A stretch of DNA of 9,175 nucleotides from Bdellovibrionales bacterium RBG_16_40_8 (GTDB taxonomy: Bacteria; Bdellovibrionota; Bdellovibrionia; Bdellovibrionales; UBA1609): contig MEPT01000018.1 of NCBI GenBank assembly GCA_001769925.1, positions 8,518-17,692 of the forward strand, read 5' to 3'. A model generated the notes under the pieces. It saw only the letters and a list, made by a program, of their open reading frames with translations. It made no database searches and was not told where the DNA came from. Shown one piece after another: positions 1 through 7,466 of this stretch (positions are counted from its first letter, which is position 1; each line of letters begins with the position of its first letter). The translations under genes and the position numbers were made by a program.

Positions 1-1291
1 CAACAAGGCCAGATGCGGTTGCGGTGGACTTTTTGCCGCCAAAATCAGCGGCGGCAGTACCTGACATAATAGAGTGCACGCCAATAACAGCAAAATTCAT
101 AACTACTGCACAAACACCTATTATAATAGGAGAGTCAAATATAAAAAAAGCCATGATTATTGTAGCGACAAGCATAATTCCGTTTAATATTACAGCCGGT
201 GGCCCGCGACGAGAATGAAATTTTCTATCGGAAATTATGCCCGCAGCAAAGCCGCCAGCGATGCCAGAAAGTGCTAGTAGTAGTCCCCAGTTATCTCTAA
301 AAAACTCAGCTCCTACTGGCGCCACCTCTTTAGTAAAAATAGAGTACCACTGCATAATGCCGTTTCTTAAAACACCAGAGGTGAATTCAACAAGTGCAAC
401 TATAAGAAGGACAGGATTAGTAATAATTTTCTTTATAAGACCAATCATTGACGGGTGTGGCTCATGGCTGTCGTCAGATGAAGCATCATGTGTATCAAAC
501 TCATCAAAGCCGGCTTGATCGGGCGAGTCTTTAATAAAAATAATATCCATTAGCGCCCAAAAAATTAATATTGCAGACGGTATCAAAAATATAAGCCAAT
601 AGGCATCGGTGGTGCCAGAATCAATAGCAAATATAGTTCGAATAAATCGCTGCATTGATGTTGGCTCAGCAACCATATTAAGTTTGGCGGCCTTAGCAAT
701 TGCCCCACCCCAGTCAAAGGCAAAGTATGCGCCAAAAGAAATTAGGGTGCCAAATATGGCGCCAAAAATCCCGCGTTCACGAACATGAAACCAATATGCT
801 TTTACTTTTATAATAGATACAGCACCATAGCTTTGAAAAAACATATTTAACGAGTAAAGAATTGCAAAAGTCATGGTGAGGTCTAGTGTTAGTCGACCAT
901 GAAGAAAAAAGTACGTAGCAAGACCCATAAGGCCATTCATAATACATGACCCGATTGCCGCGATAAGAATTCCTTTTTTCCCGCCGATTTTATCTACAAG
1001 TGGACCATTTAAAAAAAATGATGCAGCATAGGTTGTGGTACCGGCAGCAAAAATAATCCCAAAATCTTCTTTGGTCATCATTACATCAAGAGCGTTCTTT
1101 GACACTACAAGATTGTATCTTGCCATATAAAGAAAGGCGTAGGTCATCCCGAGAGGAAACCAACTCACAAATCGCTTAAAAATAAACTTACTTGTATGTT
1201 TAAGTGGATTATTTCTAAAATATATGGTGATAACCATACCTAATCCGCCGAGAAACAATATTATATCAAAATAGTTTAGCAGATAAAACAT
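1..1291 (-). CDS. Organophosphate:phosphate antiporter-family MFS transporter (GlpT/UhpT-like), C-terminus cut off by window edge
   Basis: This is an inner-membrane transporter of the major facilitator superfamily. By family it would exchange a phosphorylated organic compound such as glycerol-3-phosphate or a sugar phosphate for inorganic phosphate. About 430 codons are visible and the gene runs off the left edge, probably lacking only the last helices (family members are usually 440-500 residues). Hydrophobic segments alternate with short polar loops throughout, with a long acidic central loop (DTHDASSDDSHEPH). Two arginines match the known phosphate-binding pair of E. coli GlpT (R45, R269): R58 in MARYN and R309 in GVLRNGIMQW. 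The GTAAADFGGKKSTATASG motif near the end is typical of the family. I chose the ATG at 1291 over the in-frame ATG at 1309 because an AGGGGG Shine-Dalgarno lies 4 nt before it. Family assignment is firm; the substrate cannot be told. Confidence 0.88.
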   Translation of the reverse strand, partial: MFYLLNYFDIILFLGGLGMVITIYFRNNPLKHTSKFIFKRFVSWFPLGMTYAFLYMARYNLVVSKNALDVMMTKEDFGIIFAAGTTTYAASFFLNGPLVDKIGGKKGILIAAIGSCIMNGLMGLATYFFLHGRLTLDLTMTFAILYSLNMFFQSYGAVSIIKVKAYWFHVRERGIFGAIFGTLISFGAYFAFDWGGAIAKAAKLNMVAEPTSMQRFIRTIFAIDSGTTDAYWLIFLIPSAILIFWALMDIIFIKDSPDQAGFDEFDTHDASSDDSHEPHPSMIGLIKKIITNPVLLIVALVEFTSGVLRNGIMQWYSIFTKEVAPVGAEFFRDNWGLLLALSGIAGGFAAGIISDRKFHSRRGPPAVILNGIMLVATIIMAFFIFDSPIIIGVCAVVMNFAVIGVHSIMSGTAAADFGGKKSTATASGLV

Positions 1292-1295
1292 GGCA

Positions 1296-1301
1296 CCCCC
1301 T
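1296..1301 (-). promoter_or_regulatory. Ribosome binding site that selects the transporter start
   Basis: AGGGGG on the minus strand lies 4 nt before the ATG at 1291. The alternative ATG at 1309 has no purine-rich stretch upstream. A 6-bp inverted repeat (TGGCAC / GTGCCA, plus-strand 1291-1296 and 1316-1321) would place this site in its loop and the start codon at the foot of the stem. Confidence 0.5.
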
Positions 1302-1328
1302 GCGGTCATTTAGTCGTGCCAATTACTT

Positions 1329-1351
1329 GCGAAAAGGACAAGCCTTTTCGC
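1329..1351. other. Perfect 9-bp hairpin between dedA-family gene and transporter
   Basis: The plus strand shows GCGAAAAGG, a 5-nt loop ACAAG, and CCTTTTCGC. It lies in the 77 bp between the DedA-family stop and the transporter start. Neither strand continues into a T-tract, so it is not a canonical intrinsic terminator. It may be an intercistronic processing or attenuation element, or a weak terminator. The fold is seen directly; the role is inferred. Confidence 0.5.
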
Positions 1352-1368
1352 CGACAGTCGTAAAAATG

Positions 1369-1998
1369 TTATGAGAATCGACGTTTAAACCAAATTACGA
1401 CCAAGTATAGGGCGGCAAGGCCCCCCACGGCCAATATAAACCAAATCATTTCAGAGCGAACGGCGTGCATCATTTCTTTAGGTGAGTTCAAAAGTTCTGG
1501 GTGTTTACCAATAACTTTTTCTCCCCACACTGAAAGAATGTAGCACCAAAAGCCGGCCCCCGTGAGAGTTACAATACTAAAAATAGAGAATTTCATGCGA
1601 AAAATACCGGCTGGCATAGATATAAGGTGGCGCACAACTGGCAAGAGCCGTGCAATAAATACCCCCATAGCGCCATGTTTTTGCACTATAATTTCTGCAA
1701 CTTTAATTTTATTTTCTTTTATAAGAAAGTATTTACCATAGCGAATGAGCCATTTATCGCCAAGCCAATAGCAAATGGCGTAGCTAGTGATTGAGCCAAT
1801 ATAGCTGCCAAGTGTGCCAGCGGCCCAGACGCCCCAAAAATTCATTTTACCTTGTGCCGCCCAGTATGCAGCCGGGGGCAAAATAAGTTCTGATGGTATA
1901 GGCACAACCGTACTTTCTAGTGCCATAAGAAAAAAAACGCCGAAATAACCCCAGTCATGAACTAATGAAAACCACGTAGTAATTAATGAATGCAGCAT
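1369..1998 (-). CDS. DedA-family (SNARE-associated / VTT domain) membrane protein
   Basis: This is a 209-residue inner-membrane protein of the DedA family. Bacterial members are linked to lipid-carrier (undecaprenyl phosphate, phospholipid) translocation and membrane homeostasis. The family signature is clear: E28 followed by P33, P35, S36 and E37 in ALESTVVPIPSE, then a glycine-rich GTLGSYIGSITSY segment around 61-73. Next come R117, P120 and R123 in FIARLLPVVRH and the AG...M element ending at M135. A last hydrophobic helix (about 184-204) ends in a basic KRRFS tail, which suggests a cytoplasmic C-terminus. The ATG is preceded by CGGAG at good spacing. The gene starts 20 bp after the stop of the M48 protease and is probably co-transcribed with it. 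The specific E. coli paralogue (YqjA, YghB, DedA, YabI, YohD) cannot be assigned from this sequence. Confidence 0.93.
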   Translation of the reverse strand: MLHSLITTWFSLVHDWGYFGVFFLMALESTVVPIPSELILPPAAYWAAQGKMNFWGVWAAGTLGSYIGSITSYAICYWLGDKWLIRYGKYFLIKENKIKVAEIIVQKHGAMGVFIARLLPVVRHLISMPAGIFRMKFSIFSIVTLTGAGFWCYILSVWGEKVIGKHPELLNSPKEMMHAVRSEMIWFILAVGGLAALYLVVIWFKRRFS

Positions 1999-2018
1999 AA
2001 AATCTCCGAAAGAGTATA

Positions 2019-2843
2019 TTACTTTATTGGAGTGCCAACACCAAATTTATTTTCAGCTTGCGCGTACACTCGCTCAGCCGCAGGCAGCCAGCTAGTGAGT
2101 GCTTGGCGTCGATTTTCGTCTGACGGATGGGTAGATAAAAATTCTGGGGGGGCCTTGCCGCCCTTGGCTTTGGCCATGCGCTCCCATAGACGAATAGACT
2201 CTGCGGGCTCATAACCGGCCTTTGCCATGTAAACTTGCCCAAATTTGTCGGCTTCGGATTCGTCGCCACGAGAGAATTTTCTGTCGAAAAAAGTGATAGC
2301 AAACCCTGCGGCAGCACCGCCTAGCGCAGCCCAAGTGCGGCATTGCTCGGTTTCACATAATATTTGCCCGCCAACGACAGTAGCTATGCCAATTAGAGCC
2401 CCGGCATAGTTTTCTTTAATGGCACGGGCGTACCGCTTCTTACCGTGTCGTCTTGTGGCATGAGCAACTTCATGGCCAAGAACGGCGGCTAGCGCTCCCT
2501 CAGTTTTCAAAACCGGCATAATGCCTGTATAAACTGCTATTTTACCGCCAGGCATGCACCAAGCATTTACCTCAGGGCTATCGATAAGTACGGCCTCCCA
2601 TTGAAAATTTTCACCTGATGCTGCGGCAATTCGCCTAGATACTCTTTGTACAAGATCATTCCACTCACGATTGGTAGACATTTTTGATTTCGATTTTATT
2701 TCTGCATAGGCTTTGACGGCTTGAGCATTTATTTCAGCATCAGAAGGTTCTTCTCCGCCAGGCATAAGGGCGCAAGAGGTGAGAAAAATCAATCCAACCA
2801 GTAAGCAACCAATTATTTTATTTTTTTTTATATAAGTATTCAT
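2019..2843 (-). CDS. M48-family zinc metalloprotease, LoiP-like lipoprotein
   Basis: This is a 274-residue periplasmic lipoprotein metalloprotease. Relatives (LoiP, BepA) act in outer-membrane protein quality control. The N-terminus has lysines, a hydrophobic stretch and a lipobox LTSC, with C24 the expected lipidated cysteine. The zinc site is HEVAH at 124-128 within GHEVAHATRRH. The third ligand should be E195 in ESEAD, with D199 completing that motif. The C-terminal STHPSDENRR element is typical of the family. Its length is near LoiP (about 250), and no TPR domain as in BepA is present. The reading frame is open up to 2924, but the ATG at 2843 puts the signal peptide at the N-terminus, so I prefer it. 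Its ribosome site is weak (AGG about 10 nt upstream). Three further cysteines (96, 163, 168) could form disulphides. It heads the leftward group with the DedA-family gene. Confidence 0.93.
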   Translation of the reverse strand: MNTYIKKNKIIGCLLVGLIFLTSCALMPGGEEPSDAEINAQAVKAYAEIKSKSKMSTNREWNDLVQRVSRRIAAASGENFQWEAVLIDSPEVNAWCMPGGKIAVYTGIMPVLKTEGALAAVLGHEVAHATRRHGKKRYARAIKENYAGALIGIATVVGGQILCETEQCRTWAALGGAAAGFAITFFDRKFSRGDESEADKFGQVYMAKAGYEPAESIRLWERMAKAKGGKAPPEFLSTHPSDENRRQALTSWLPAAERVYAQAENKFGVGTPIK

Positions 2844-3048
2844 TTTCGGTAAACCTATCACGATATTTACATATTTGAAAATAAGAATATGCCCACGAGC
2901 TAGACATTTTGTCTCATTGATCACAGTCAGATTATGCGATCGTAACGCAAATGTGATTTAGAAATACGTAGCTAACATATTTGGTGGCATAGCGTGTGCA
3001 TAAAAATAAATATAGTTTCAATTATGTGCGTTGAAGAGGTGATGATTT
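2844..3048. promoter_or_regulatory. Divergent intergenic region between the protease and the sensor kinase
   Basis: These 205 bp must hold the promoters of both divergent genes. The stretch is AT-rich. TGATCACA at 2918-2925 and TGTGA at 2952-2956 resemble CRP half-sites, but neither is part of a full TGTGA-N6-TCACA site. No -35/-10 pair with good spacing stood out for either direction. Confidence 0.4.
3036..3042 (+). promoter_or_regulatory. Ribosome binding site for a GTG start
   Basis: GAGGTGA lies 6 nt before the GTG at 3049. It supports this unusual start codon for the sensor kinase. The ATG at 3042 is out of frame, and the next in-frame ATGs lie further into the first membrane helix. Confidence 0.6.
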
Positions 3049-5553
3049 GTGTTAGATCCGCAACAAAGCAGTGAGCGTTTAATTCGGCGGGGTATTTTGT
3101 TCTCAAAATTATTATGCGTGCTTGCCATGGTATTACCACTTGTAGCGCTTACAGGTTGGCTTTTAGACATTTCATATTTGAGACAAGTCGACCAATCCTT
3201 TCCGGCGATGCAGCCAAATACAATATTTGGTTTGTTAATCTGTGCGATCGCAGCGCTTACTTTGTCAGAATCTAGTTCATCGCGCCTTCGCGCTATAATA
3301 GTTAATATACTGGCAAGTTTTGTAGTGCTACTTGGGTTGCTAACTATGAGTGAATATATATTAGGTGTAAACTTGGGTATAGATAACATTTTTTTAGATG
3401 CTACCGCGAGTTTAGCAAACCCCCATCCGGGTCGACCTTCACCGCAGAGTTCATTTAGTTTTGTAATGATAGGAGCAGCATTACTTTTCTATAATTGGCC
3501 TGCGGCTTTGACTAACGTAAGTCAGATGTTGTTAATATTTGTCGGTTTTAATTCTATAGTTGCATTAACAGGTTACGTTTTTGGTTCTCATAGTTTTTAT
3601 TTATTTCCATACAATATTTATTCTTTAGGCATGTCTATCATGACAGCGATTGCATTTTTATTCATAACAGTCGCTATTTTATTAAAAAAACCAAGTAAGG
3701 GCATCATGGCTCTCTTGGTGGCCAATACTCTTTGCAGCAGTGTTGCCAGAAGAATTTTATTTTTTATTATTATTATGCCACCGGTTTTTGGCCTGCTAAC
3801 TCGGGTTGGAGTTGTGGCGGGATGGTACGACGACAACGTTCAATTTTCATTGTTTGCATTAATTTTTTCAGGATTACTATTAAGATTTATATGGTTAACA
3901 ACTAAACTAGCAACAGTGCAAGAACTAAGCGCAAACAAATATAGGCAGGCGCTAGAATATTCAGAAAAGAAATTTCGAACGCTTTTAGAATCAGCAAATG
4001 ACGCAATAGTGATAACCGATACTAATGGGCACATCAATTTTTTTAATCTAACAGCTACGTGTTGGTTTGGTTACACCAAAAGTGAATTGCTAGGCAAACC
4101 AATTGAAACCATAATTGCTGAAGATCAGCGAGAACTTTTTCGTCAAAAATTAACTCAATATTTAAATGATCCGGGCGCAGCTTCTTTGCCGACTAATTTT
4201 GACTTTATGGCTAGACGTAAAAACACAAGTAAATTTTATATTAATATAACTTTTGGCGTGTCTCATGCGGCGAATGAGAAAATAATTATTACAATAATTC
4301 GTGATGTTACAGACCAAAAGAGAAATGAGGAAAAACTTAAATTTCTCGCAAGTGTTGGGCATGAGCTTGCAGAATCACTTGATTATGATGACACAATTAA
4401 AAAAACTTCTGATATCGTGGTGCCAGATTACGCCGATGGGTGTGAGGTTAGGCTGTTAAGTAATGATAATCTTGAGGTTGCAGTGGCAACGCATAGAAAT
4501 TATGCTAAAAAAGAATTACCGCTAGAGATTCGTGAAGTTTTGTCTACAGGTAAACCACTTTCTGTAACAAGATCCAGTAAAGAGCAAGAAACAGCATCAA
4601 TCGAGACGAAGCATATTTTAGATTATTTTACTGGTCTTGAAATTTTCAGTTATGTAGCTGTGCCGCTTATGATTCGCGGTAAGGTCATAGGTATTATGAG
4701 TTTTATCTCAGACGAATCTAGAAGATTATTTAGTGCGCAAGACATAACTTTTTTTGAGGCGATAGCAAATAAAGTAGCGCTGTCTATAGAAAACTCGCGT
4801 TTATACCGTGAGGTTGTACGCACAATTAAATCGCGTGAAGATATTCTTGCCATTGTGTCGCATGATCTAAAGAATCCGCTTTCAAATATAGGGCTTGCCT
4901 CTCAGGTTCTACGAAAATCAGAGAAACTAAATAAAGATCAACTTAGAGGCTTTATTGACCAAGTACAGCGTTCTGCAAATCTTATGAAGCGACTAATAGA
5001 TGATATTCTAGATTTCTCTGTAATTGAAGAGGGCAAGCTTTCAATCACCAAAAAAGTAGAGAAAGTGAGCGAGGTTTTTACACCGGTAATTGATGCAGCA
5101 AAAAGACAGTCAGAAAATAAAAAACAAATTCTAGAGGTAGACATATCACTAGCGCAACCAAGTGTATTTTGCGATGCATACAGAATTGGTCAAGTGCTTT
5201 CGAATTTGTTGACTAATGCAATTAAGTTCACCCCTGAGGGGGGTATAATTACAGTCTCTGTTCGTCAACATGTTGATGGTGTTTTAGTATTGGTATCAGA
5301 TACAGGCTCTGGCATGGCGGCTGAAGATTTACCAAATATTTTTAATCGGTTTTGGCAGGCAAATCGATCTACTCGTGCTGGGAGTGGATTAGGGTTATCG
5401 ATAGCTAAGGGCATAGTTGAAGCGCATGGCGGTAAAATTTGGGTTGAAAGCGAGTTGGGCAAGGGCAGCGTTTTTTATTTCACTATCCCGCAGCAGACAT
5501 TAGATAAAAAATTAGATGCCTCCTCACAGTTTTTTATGAAAGATAGTATATAA
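3049..5553 (+). CDS. Orphan membrane sensor histidine kinase: 8-TM sensor, PAS, GAF, HisKA, HATPase
   Basis: This 834-residue protein should autophosphorylate and pass phosphate to an unidentified response regulator. The first 285 residues hold about eight hydrophobic helices. They contain a twice-repeated pattern: [11 protein letters not shown] from 54 and [15 protein letters not shown] from 128, which looks like an internal duplication. A PAS domain follows (about 309-425, starting [16 protein letters not shown] and ending IIRDVTDQK), then a GAF domain (about 445-590). The kinase core has H605 in [13 protein letters not shown], the N-box NLLTNAIKF (719-727), DTGSGM (751-756), the F-box IFNRFW (764-769) and GSGLGLS (778-784). 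All key residues are present. It has no receiver domain, and no response regulator gene adjoins it. It starts at GTG, diverges from the protease gene and converges on the BrkB-family gene. The ligand is unknown. Confidence 0.94.
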   Translation: MLDPQQSSERLIRRGILFSKLLCVLAMVLPLVALTGWLLDISYLRQVDQSFPAMQPNTIFGLLICAIAALTLSESSSSRLRAIIVNILASFVVLLGLLTMSEYILGVNLGIDNIFLDATASLANPHPGRPSPQSSFSFVMIGAALLFYNWPAALTNVSQMLLIFVGFNSIVALTGYVFGSHSFYLFPYNIYSLGMSIMTAIAFLFITVAILLKKPSKGIMALLVANTLCSSVARRILFFIIIMPPVFGLLTRVGVVAGWYDDNVQFSLFALIFSGLLLRFIWLTTKLATVQELSANKYRQALEYSEKKFRTLLESANDAIVITDTNGHINFFNLTATCWFGYTKSELLGKPIETIIAEDQRELFRQKLTQYLNDPGAASLPTNFDFMARRKNTSKFYINITFGVSHAANEKIIITIIRDVTDQKRNEEKLKFLASVGHELAESLDYDDTIKKTSDIVVPDYADGCEVRLLSNDNLEVAVATHRNYAKKELPLEIREVLSTGKPLSVTRSSKEQETASIETKHILDYFTGLEIFSYVAVPLMIRGKVIGIMSFISDESRRLFSAQDITFFEAIANKVALSIENSRLYREVVRTIKSREDILAIVSHDLKNPLSNIGLASQVLRKSEKLNKDQLRGFIDQVQRSANLMKRLIDDILDFSVIEEGKLSITKKVEKVSEVFTPVIDAAKRQSENKKQILEVDISLAQPSVFCDAYRIGQVLSNLLTNAIKFTPEGGIITVSVRQHVDGVLVLVSDTGSGMAAEDLPNIFNRFWQANRSTRAGSGLGLSIAKGIVEAHGGKIWVESELGKGSVFYFTIPQQTLDKKLDASSQFFMKDSI

Positions 5554-5637
5554 ATCATCATCCTGACATGTTGTTGAAGTAACTTGTAAAAAGTAATTAA
5601 CAGCTAGGGGCTGAGCTTAAAATTGTATAGCAGCTGA

Positions 5638-6471
5638 TTATTTACCGTTTTGCGCAATAGACCAAGATACGCTTGCTCCAAAGACAAAGGCCAAAGAACT
5701 GTAATATAACCAGACAAAATAAAAAACAAAGGCCCCCAAGGCGCCATATATTAGAGATGACGGTGCGAATAGTAAAATATAAATATCTAATATGTATTTT
5801 GATGCCGCGAAAAGTATGGTTGTTATAACAGCGCCGATCGTTGTGGCAGGCCAAGTTAATTCTTTTTTGCCATAGGTTCTAAATAGAGAGAAAAATATTA
5901 AAAAAATAAGACCAAGCTTCAACAATAGCCCAAGCAAAACAAATGTTGGATCTAGAAAAGCCCCTACGTGAGACAGTCGCGACAGTAAAGTGTAAACACT
6001 GCTAAAGGCGAAAGACATTATTATAGAAATACCGAATATAGAACCGATAAGGACTATTAGTGCCATGTCGATAACTTTTGCTTTCAAAGCTCGTATCTTT
6101 TCTGTTTTTCCAAAAATTATTCGAGCAATAATGCGAACTGTACCTAGCAAACTGCCGCCGACTAAAAGTAAAGTCAGTAAATTTATTGGGTGCAGGCCAA
6201 CATTAGTATAATCAACAGACGAAAATATTTTAGACGAGCCTGTTGGTTGGTGAGGTAAAAATTGTTCTAAGGTGCTTATGTAAAAATTAATAAATTTTTC
6301 GCTATCAGGGCCCATTTTACTTAGAAGAGAAAGTCCTATTAAAAAAATCGGCAGAGAATATAAAAGCAAATTGAATGCAAGCGCCGAAGCTAAAAATAAC
6401 CCATGTAGGTCAAAAAATCTTTGAAAGGCACCCTTTGTAATCGAATAGACTCTAGTTATCGTTATGCGCAT
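5638..6471 (-). CDS. YihY/BrkB-family integral membrane protein
   Basis: This 277-residue inner-membrane protein has about six helices and belongs to the YihY/virulence factor BrkB family. The name comes from a Bordetella locus; the family was once taken for RNase BN, which is now known to be wrong, and its transport or structural role is unsettled. The N-terminal amphipathic part (RVYSITKGAFQRFFD) leads into ASALAFNLLLYSLP at 28-41, the usual ASALxxxxLLSxxP element. The C-terminus has the characteristic YGALGAFVFYFVWLYY run, then FGASVSW. Length is normal for the family. The upstream neighbour ends 23 bp before its ATG. The ribosome site is weak (GAGAG about 11 nt upstream), which fits translation from a shared transcript. 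It converges on the sensor kinase with 84 bp between them and no clear bidirectional terminator. Confidence 0.9.
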   Translation of the reverse strand: MRITITRVYSITKGAFQRFFDLHGLFLASALAFNLLLYSLPIFLIGLSLLSKMGPDSEKFINFYISTLEQFLPHQPTGSSKIFSSVDYTNVGLHPINLLTLLLVGGSLLGTVRIIARIIFGKTEKIRALKAKVIDMALIVLIGSIFGISIIMSFAFSSVYTLLSRLSHVGAFLDPTFVLLGLLLKLGLIFLIFFSLFRTYGKKELTWPATTIGAVITTILFAASKYILDIYILLFAPSSLIYGALGAFVFYFVWLYYSSLAFVFGASVSWSIAQNGK

Positions 6472-6494
6472 TTACAATTCGCTCTCGGTTTTTA

Positions 6495-6695
6495 TCATGA
6501 CGACGGCTTACCTTTCACCAGGTGTTTTTGAATGGGTTTTCGAAGCACAACAACTCCGAGCACTGAAATAGCAGCACAAATAAATCCTTGTGAGTAATAA
6601 GACAGACCTATTGAGGTGGCAAGAGCTGCTGCGAAAAAGCCTATTGAGATAAACAGCATAAAAAAACTGGTCGTGAGCATTTCACCAATGATCAA
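6495..6695 (-). CDS. Small two-helix membrane protein, NfeD-like transmembrane region
   Basis: This is a 66-residue protein with two hydrophobic helices (about 8-30 and 36-51) and a basic tail (RKPIQKHLVKGK). The layout and wording (GEMLTTSFFMLFISIGFFAA, then a second helix ending in VVVLRKPIQK) resemble the membrane half of NfeD/YbbK-type proteins, which organise membrane proteases and flotillin-like partners. The C-terminal OB-fold of full NfeD is absent, and no stomatin/SPFH gene is adjacent, so the match is tentative. The start is TTG at 6695, supported by a GGAG 8 nt upstream; a stop codon lies 8 codons upstream in frame. The first internal ATG (codon 6) lacks a usable ribosome site. It sits between the RHH-like gene and the BrkB-family gene, probably in one transcript. 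Confidence 0.65.
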   Translation of the reverse strand: MIIGEMLTTSFFMLFISIGFFAAALATSIGLSYYSQGFICAAISVLGVVVLRKPIQKHLVKGKPSS

Positions 6696-6703
6696 AAGAA
6701 TTT

Positions 6704-6707
6704 CTCC
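6704..6707 (-). promoter_or_regulatory. Ribosome binding site for a TTG start
   Basis: GGAG on the minus strand lies 8 nt before the TTG at 6695. This is the reason for choosing TTG over the ATG five codons further in. Confidence 0.5.
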
Positions 6708-6742
6708 GGCTATCTATATAGTGATAGTGAGCAAATCAAAGG

Positions 6743-6952
6743 TCATGACTTTTTACCGCCCTCTACTTTTTTAAAAGCAATCTTTTCAAGCTTTTGCACG
6801 CTAACTTTCAAAACTATCTTTTTTTCTTTTACGAAGTCGTCTAGCAAATCGCGCACCAGCCAGCTCAAATTAAGCCCCCAGTCATTAATGGCCTTAGACT
6901 GATTTTCACCAATAAAAAGGCTTATTCGTTTGAGTTCTCTATCAATGCTCAT
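6743..6952 (-). CDS. Small hypothetical protein with ribbon-helix-helix-like pattern
   Basis: This 69-residue soluble protein is lysine-rich toward its C-terminus. I do not recognise a named family. Residues 8-14 (KRISLFI) look like a short beta strand. They are followed by a helix (ENQSKAINDW), a G-x-N-x-S turn, and a second amphipathic helix (WLVRDLLDDFVKEKK). This order and the LxRDLLDDF pattern resemble ribbon-helix-helix DNA-binding proteins (Arc/MetJ/CopG type), so a transcription regulator is possible, perhaps acting on its own operon. The start is firm: GAGGTGA (6962-6968) stands 9 nt before the ATG. The NfeD-like gene begins 47 bp downstream. No toxin-like partner gene is present, which speaks against a classical toxin-antitoxin pair. 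Confidence 0.6.
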   Translation of the reverse strand: MSIDRELKRISLFIGENQSKAINDWGLNLSWLVRDLLDDFVKEKKIVLKVSVQKLEKIAFKKVEGGKKS

Positions 6953-7444
6953 ATATTATATTCACCTCAGCACACTAAGCCGCAACAAGCTGAAATCTCT
7001 AGCTTTTTGAGAATATTCTGCTTAGCGGCAACACGACATTCAGTGCGTGGGACCGTGAAATTTTTCTTCGAATAATGATCTCCAGCGCCCCGAAGGGGCA
7101 CGATTTGAGAGACCCCTTTGCAAATTCAATTTTTTAAATTATGAGATTTTTGTTTCCAAGGGATAAAAAGGTCGAAGTTTGTTTGGCCGGAGCTAATAGC
7201 TTTTGCAAGTTATTGGCTGAGGTCGAGATTCAATGTGGCCGAGTGGGCGATTTTTAGAACCGTTTTATGAGGCAATGATGAACTCGAATCATTCGGGGTC
7301 ATGGTGACATATGAAATTCCGTTCATAAAAAATCTTGCTATTACGATAATTTCAGAAACATTTCTTCTATACGTTTCAATAAAATTTGTTTTTAAAATCT
7401 CTCAGCAAAAAGTATGGACCGTATTTTAACGCACGTGCGACACA
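6953..7444. other. Gene-poor stretch with several inverted repeats
   Basis: I found no convincing gene in these roughly 490 bp. The part next to the RHH-like gene (6975-7025) holds CTAAGC/GCTTAG arms, an inner AAGCT/AGCTT pair and the palindrome AGAATATTCT (7010-7019). A GCCCC-GAA-GGGGC hairpin lies at 7087-7099 with no T-tract on either side. A long imperfect hairpin lies at 7182-7227. A 38-codon plus-strand reading frame (7141-7257) begins at an ATG without a ribosome site and overlaps that hairpin. The palindrome CGCACGTGCG is at 7430-7439. The segment joins the 3' side of tRNA-Ser to the promoter side of the leftward cluster. Confidence 0.6.
7182..7227 (+). other. Long hairpin, possible structured RNA
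   Basis: The inner stem of 10 bp pairs 7191-7200 (AGCTAATAGC) with 7209-7218 (GTTATTGGCT) around an 8-nt loop. A 2x2 internal loop (GG/GA) separates it from an outer 7-bp stem (7182-7188 with 7221-7227). Several pairs are T-G on the plus strand and would be A-C mismatches on the minus strand, so a fold, if real, belongs to a plus-strand RNA. No known RNA family is recognised and no promoter or terminator is clear. Confidence 0.3.
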
Positions 7445-7466
7445 TAAAAGCGCCTGGCACCTTTTA
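7445..7466 (-). terminator. Possible terminator hairpin just after tRNA-Ser
   Basis: Immediately after the encoded CCA, the minus strand reads TAAAAG, one bulged G, TGC, loop CAG, GCG, CTTTTA. The stem is thus 9 bp with one bulge and has an A-rich 5' arm and a T-rich 3' arm. No T-run follows the stem, so it is only a candidate. Confidence 0.35.

Noticed and set aside
24..518. Plus-strand reading frames of 64 and 93 codons near the left edge.
   Set aside because: They lie antisense to the transporter gene, whose motifs are clear on the minus strand.
2844..2924. Longer N-terminus for the M48 protease starting at 2924.
   Set aside because: It would bury the lipoprotein signal peptide 27 residues into the protein; the ATG at 2843 places it correctly.
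2918..2956. CRP-type sites in the protease/kinase divergent region.
   Set aside because: Only TGTGA half-sites are present; neither has the matching TCACA half at 6-bp spacing.
6953..6961. TATAAT directly before the RHH-like ATG as a -10 box.
   Set aside because: Transcription would start inside the gene, and a good ribosome site lies upstream of it; it is simply the spacer.
7087..7099. GCCCC-GAA-GGGGC hairpin as a terminator.
   Set aside because: No T-tract follows on either strand and no gene ends nearby.
7231..7300. Possible decayed tRNA: GTGGCCGAGTGGGCGA looks like a Ser/Leu D-arm and CTCGAAT like a T-loop at roughly the right distance.
   Set aside because: No acceptor pairing, no T-stem around the loop, and no convincing anticodon arm could be built.
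6953..7466. Integration site or genomic island at the 3' end of tRNA-Ser.
   Set aside because: No repeat of the tRNA 3' end and no integrase or mobility gene was found in the window.
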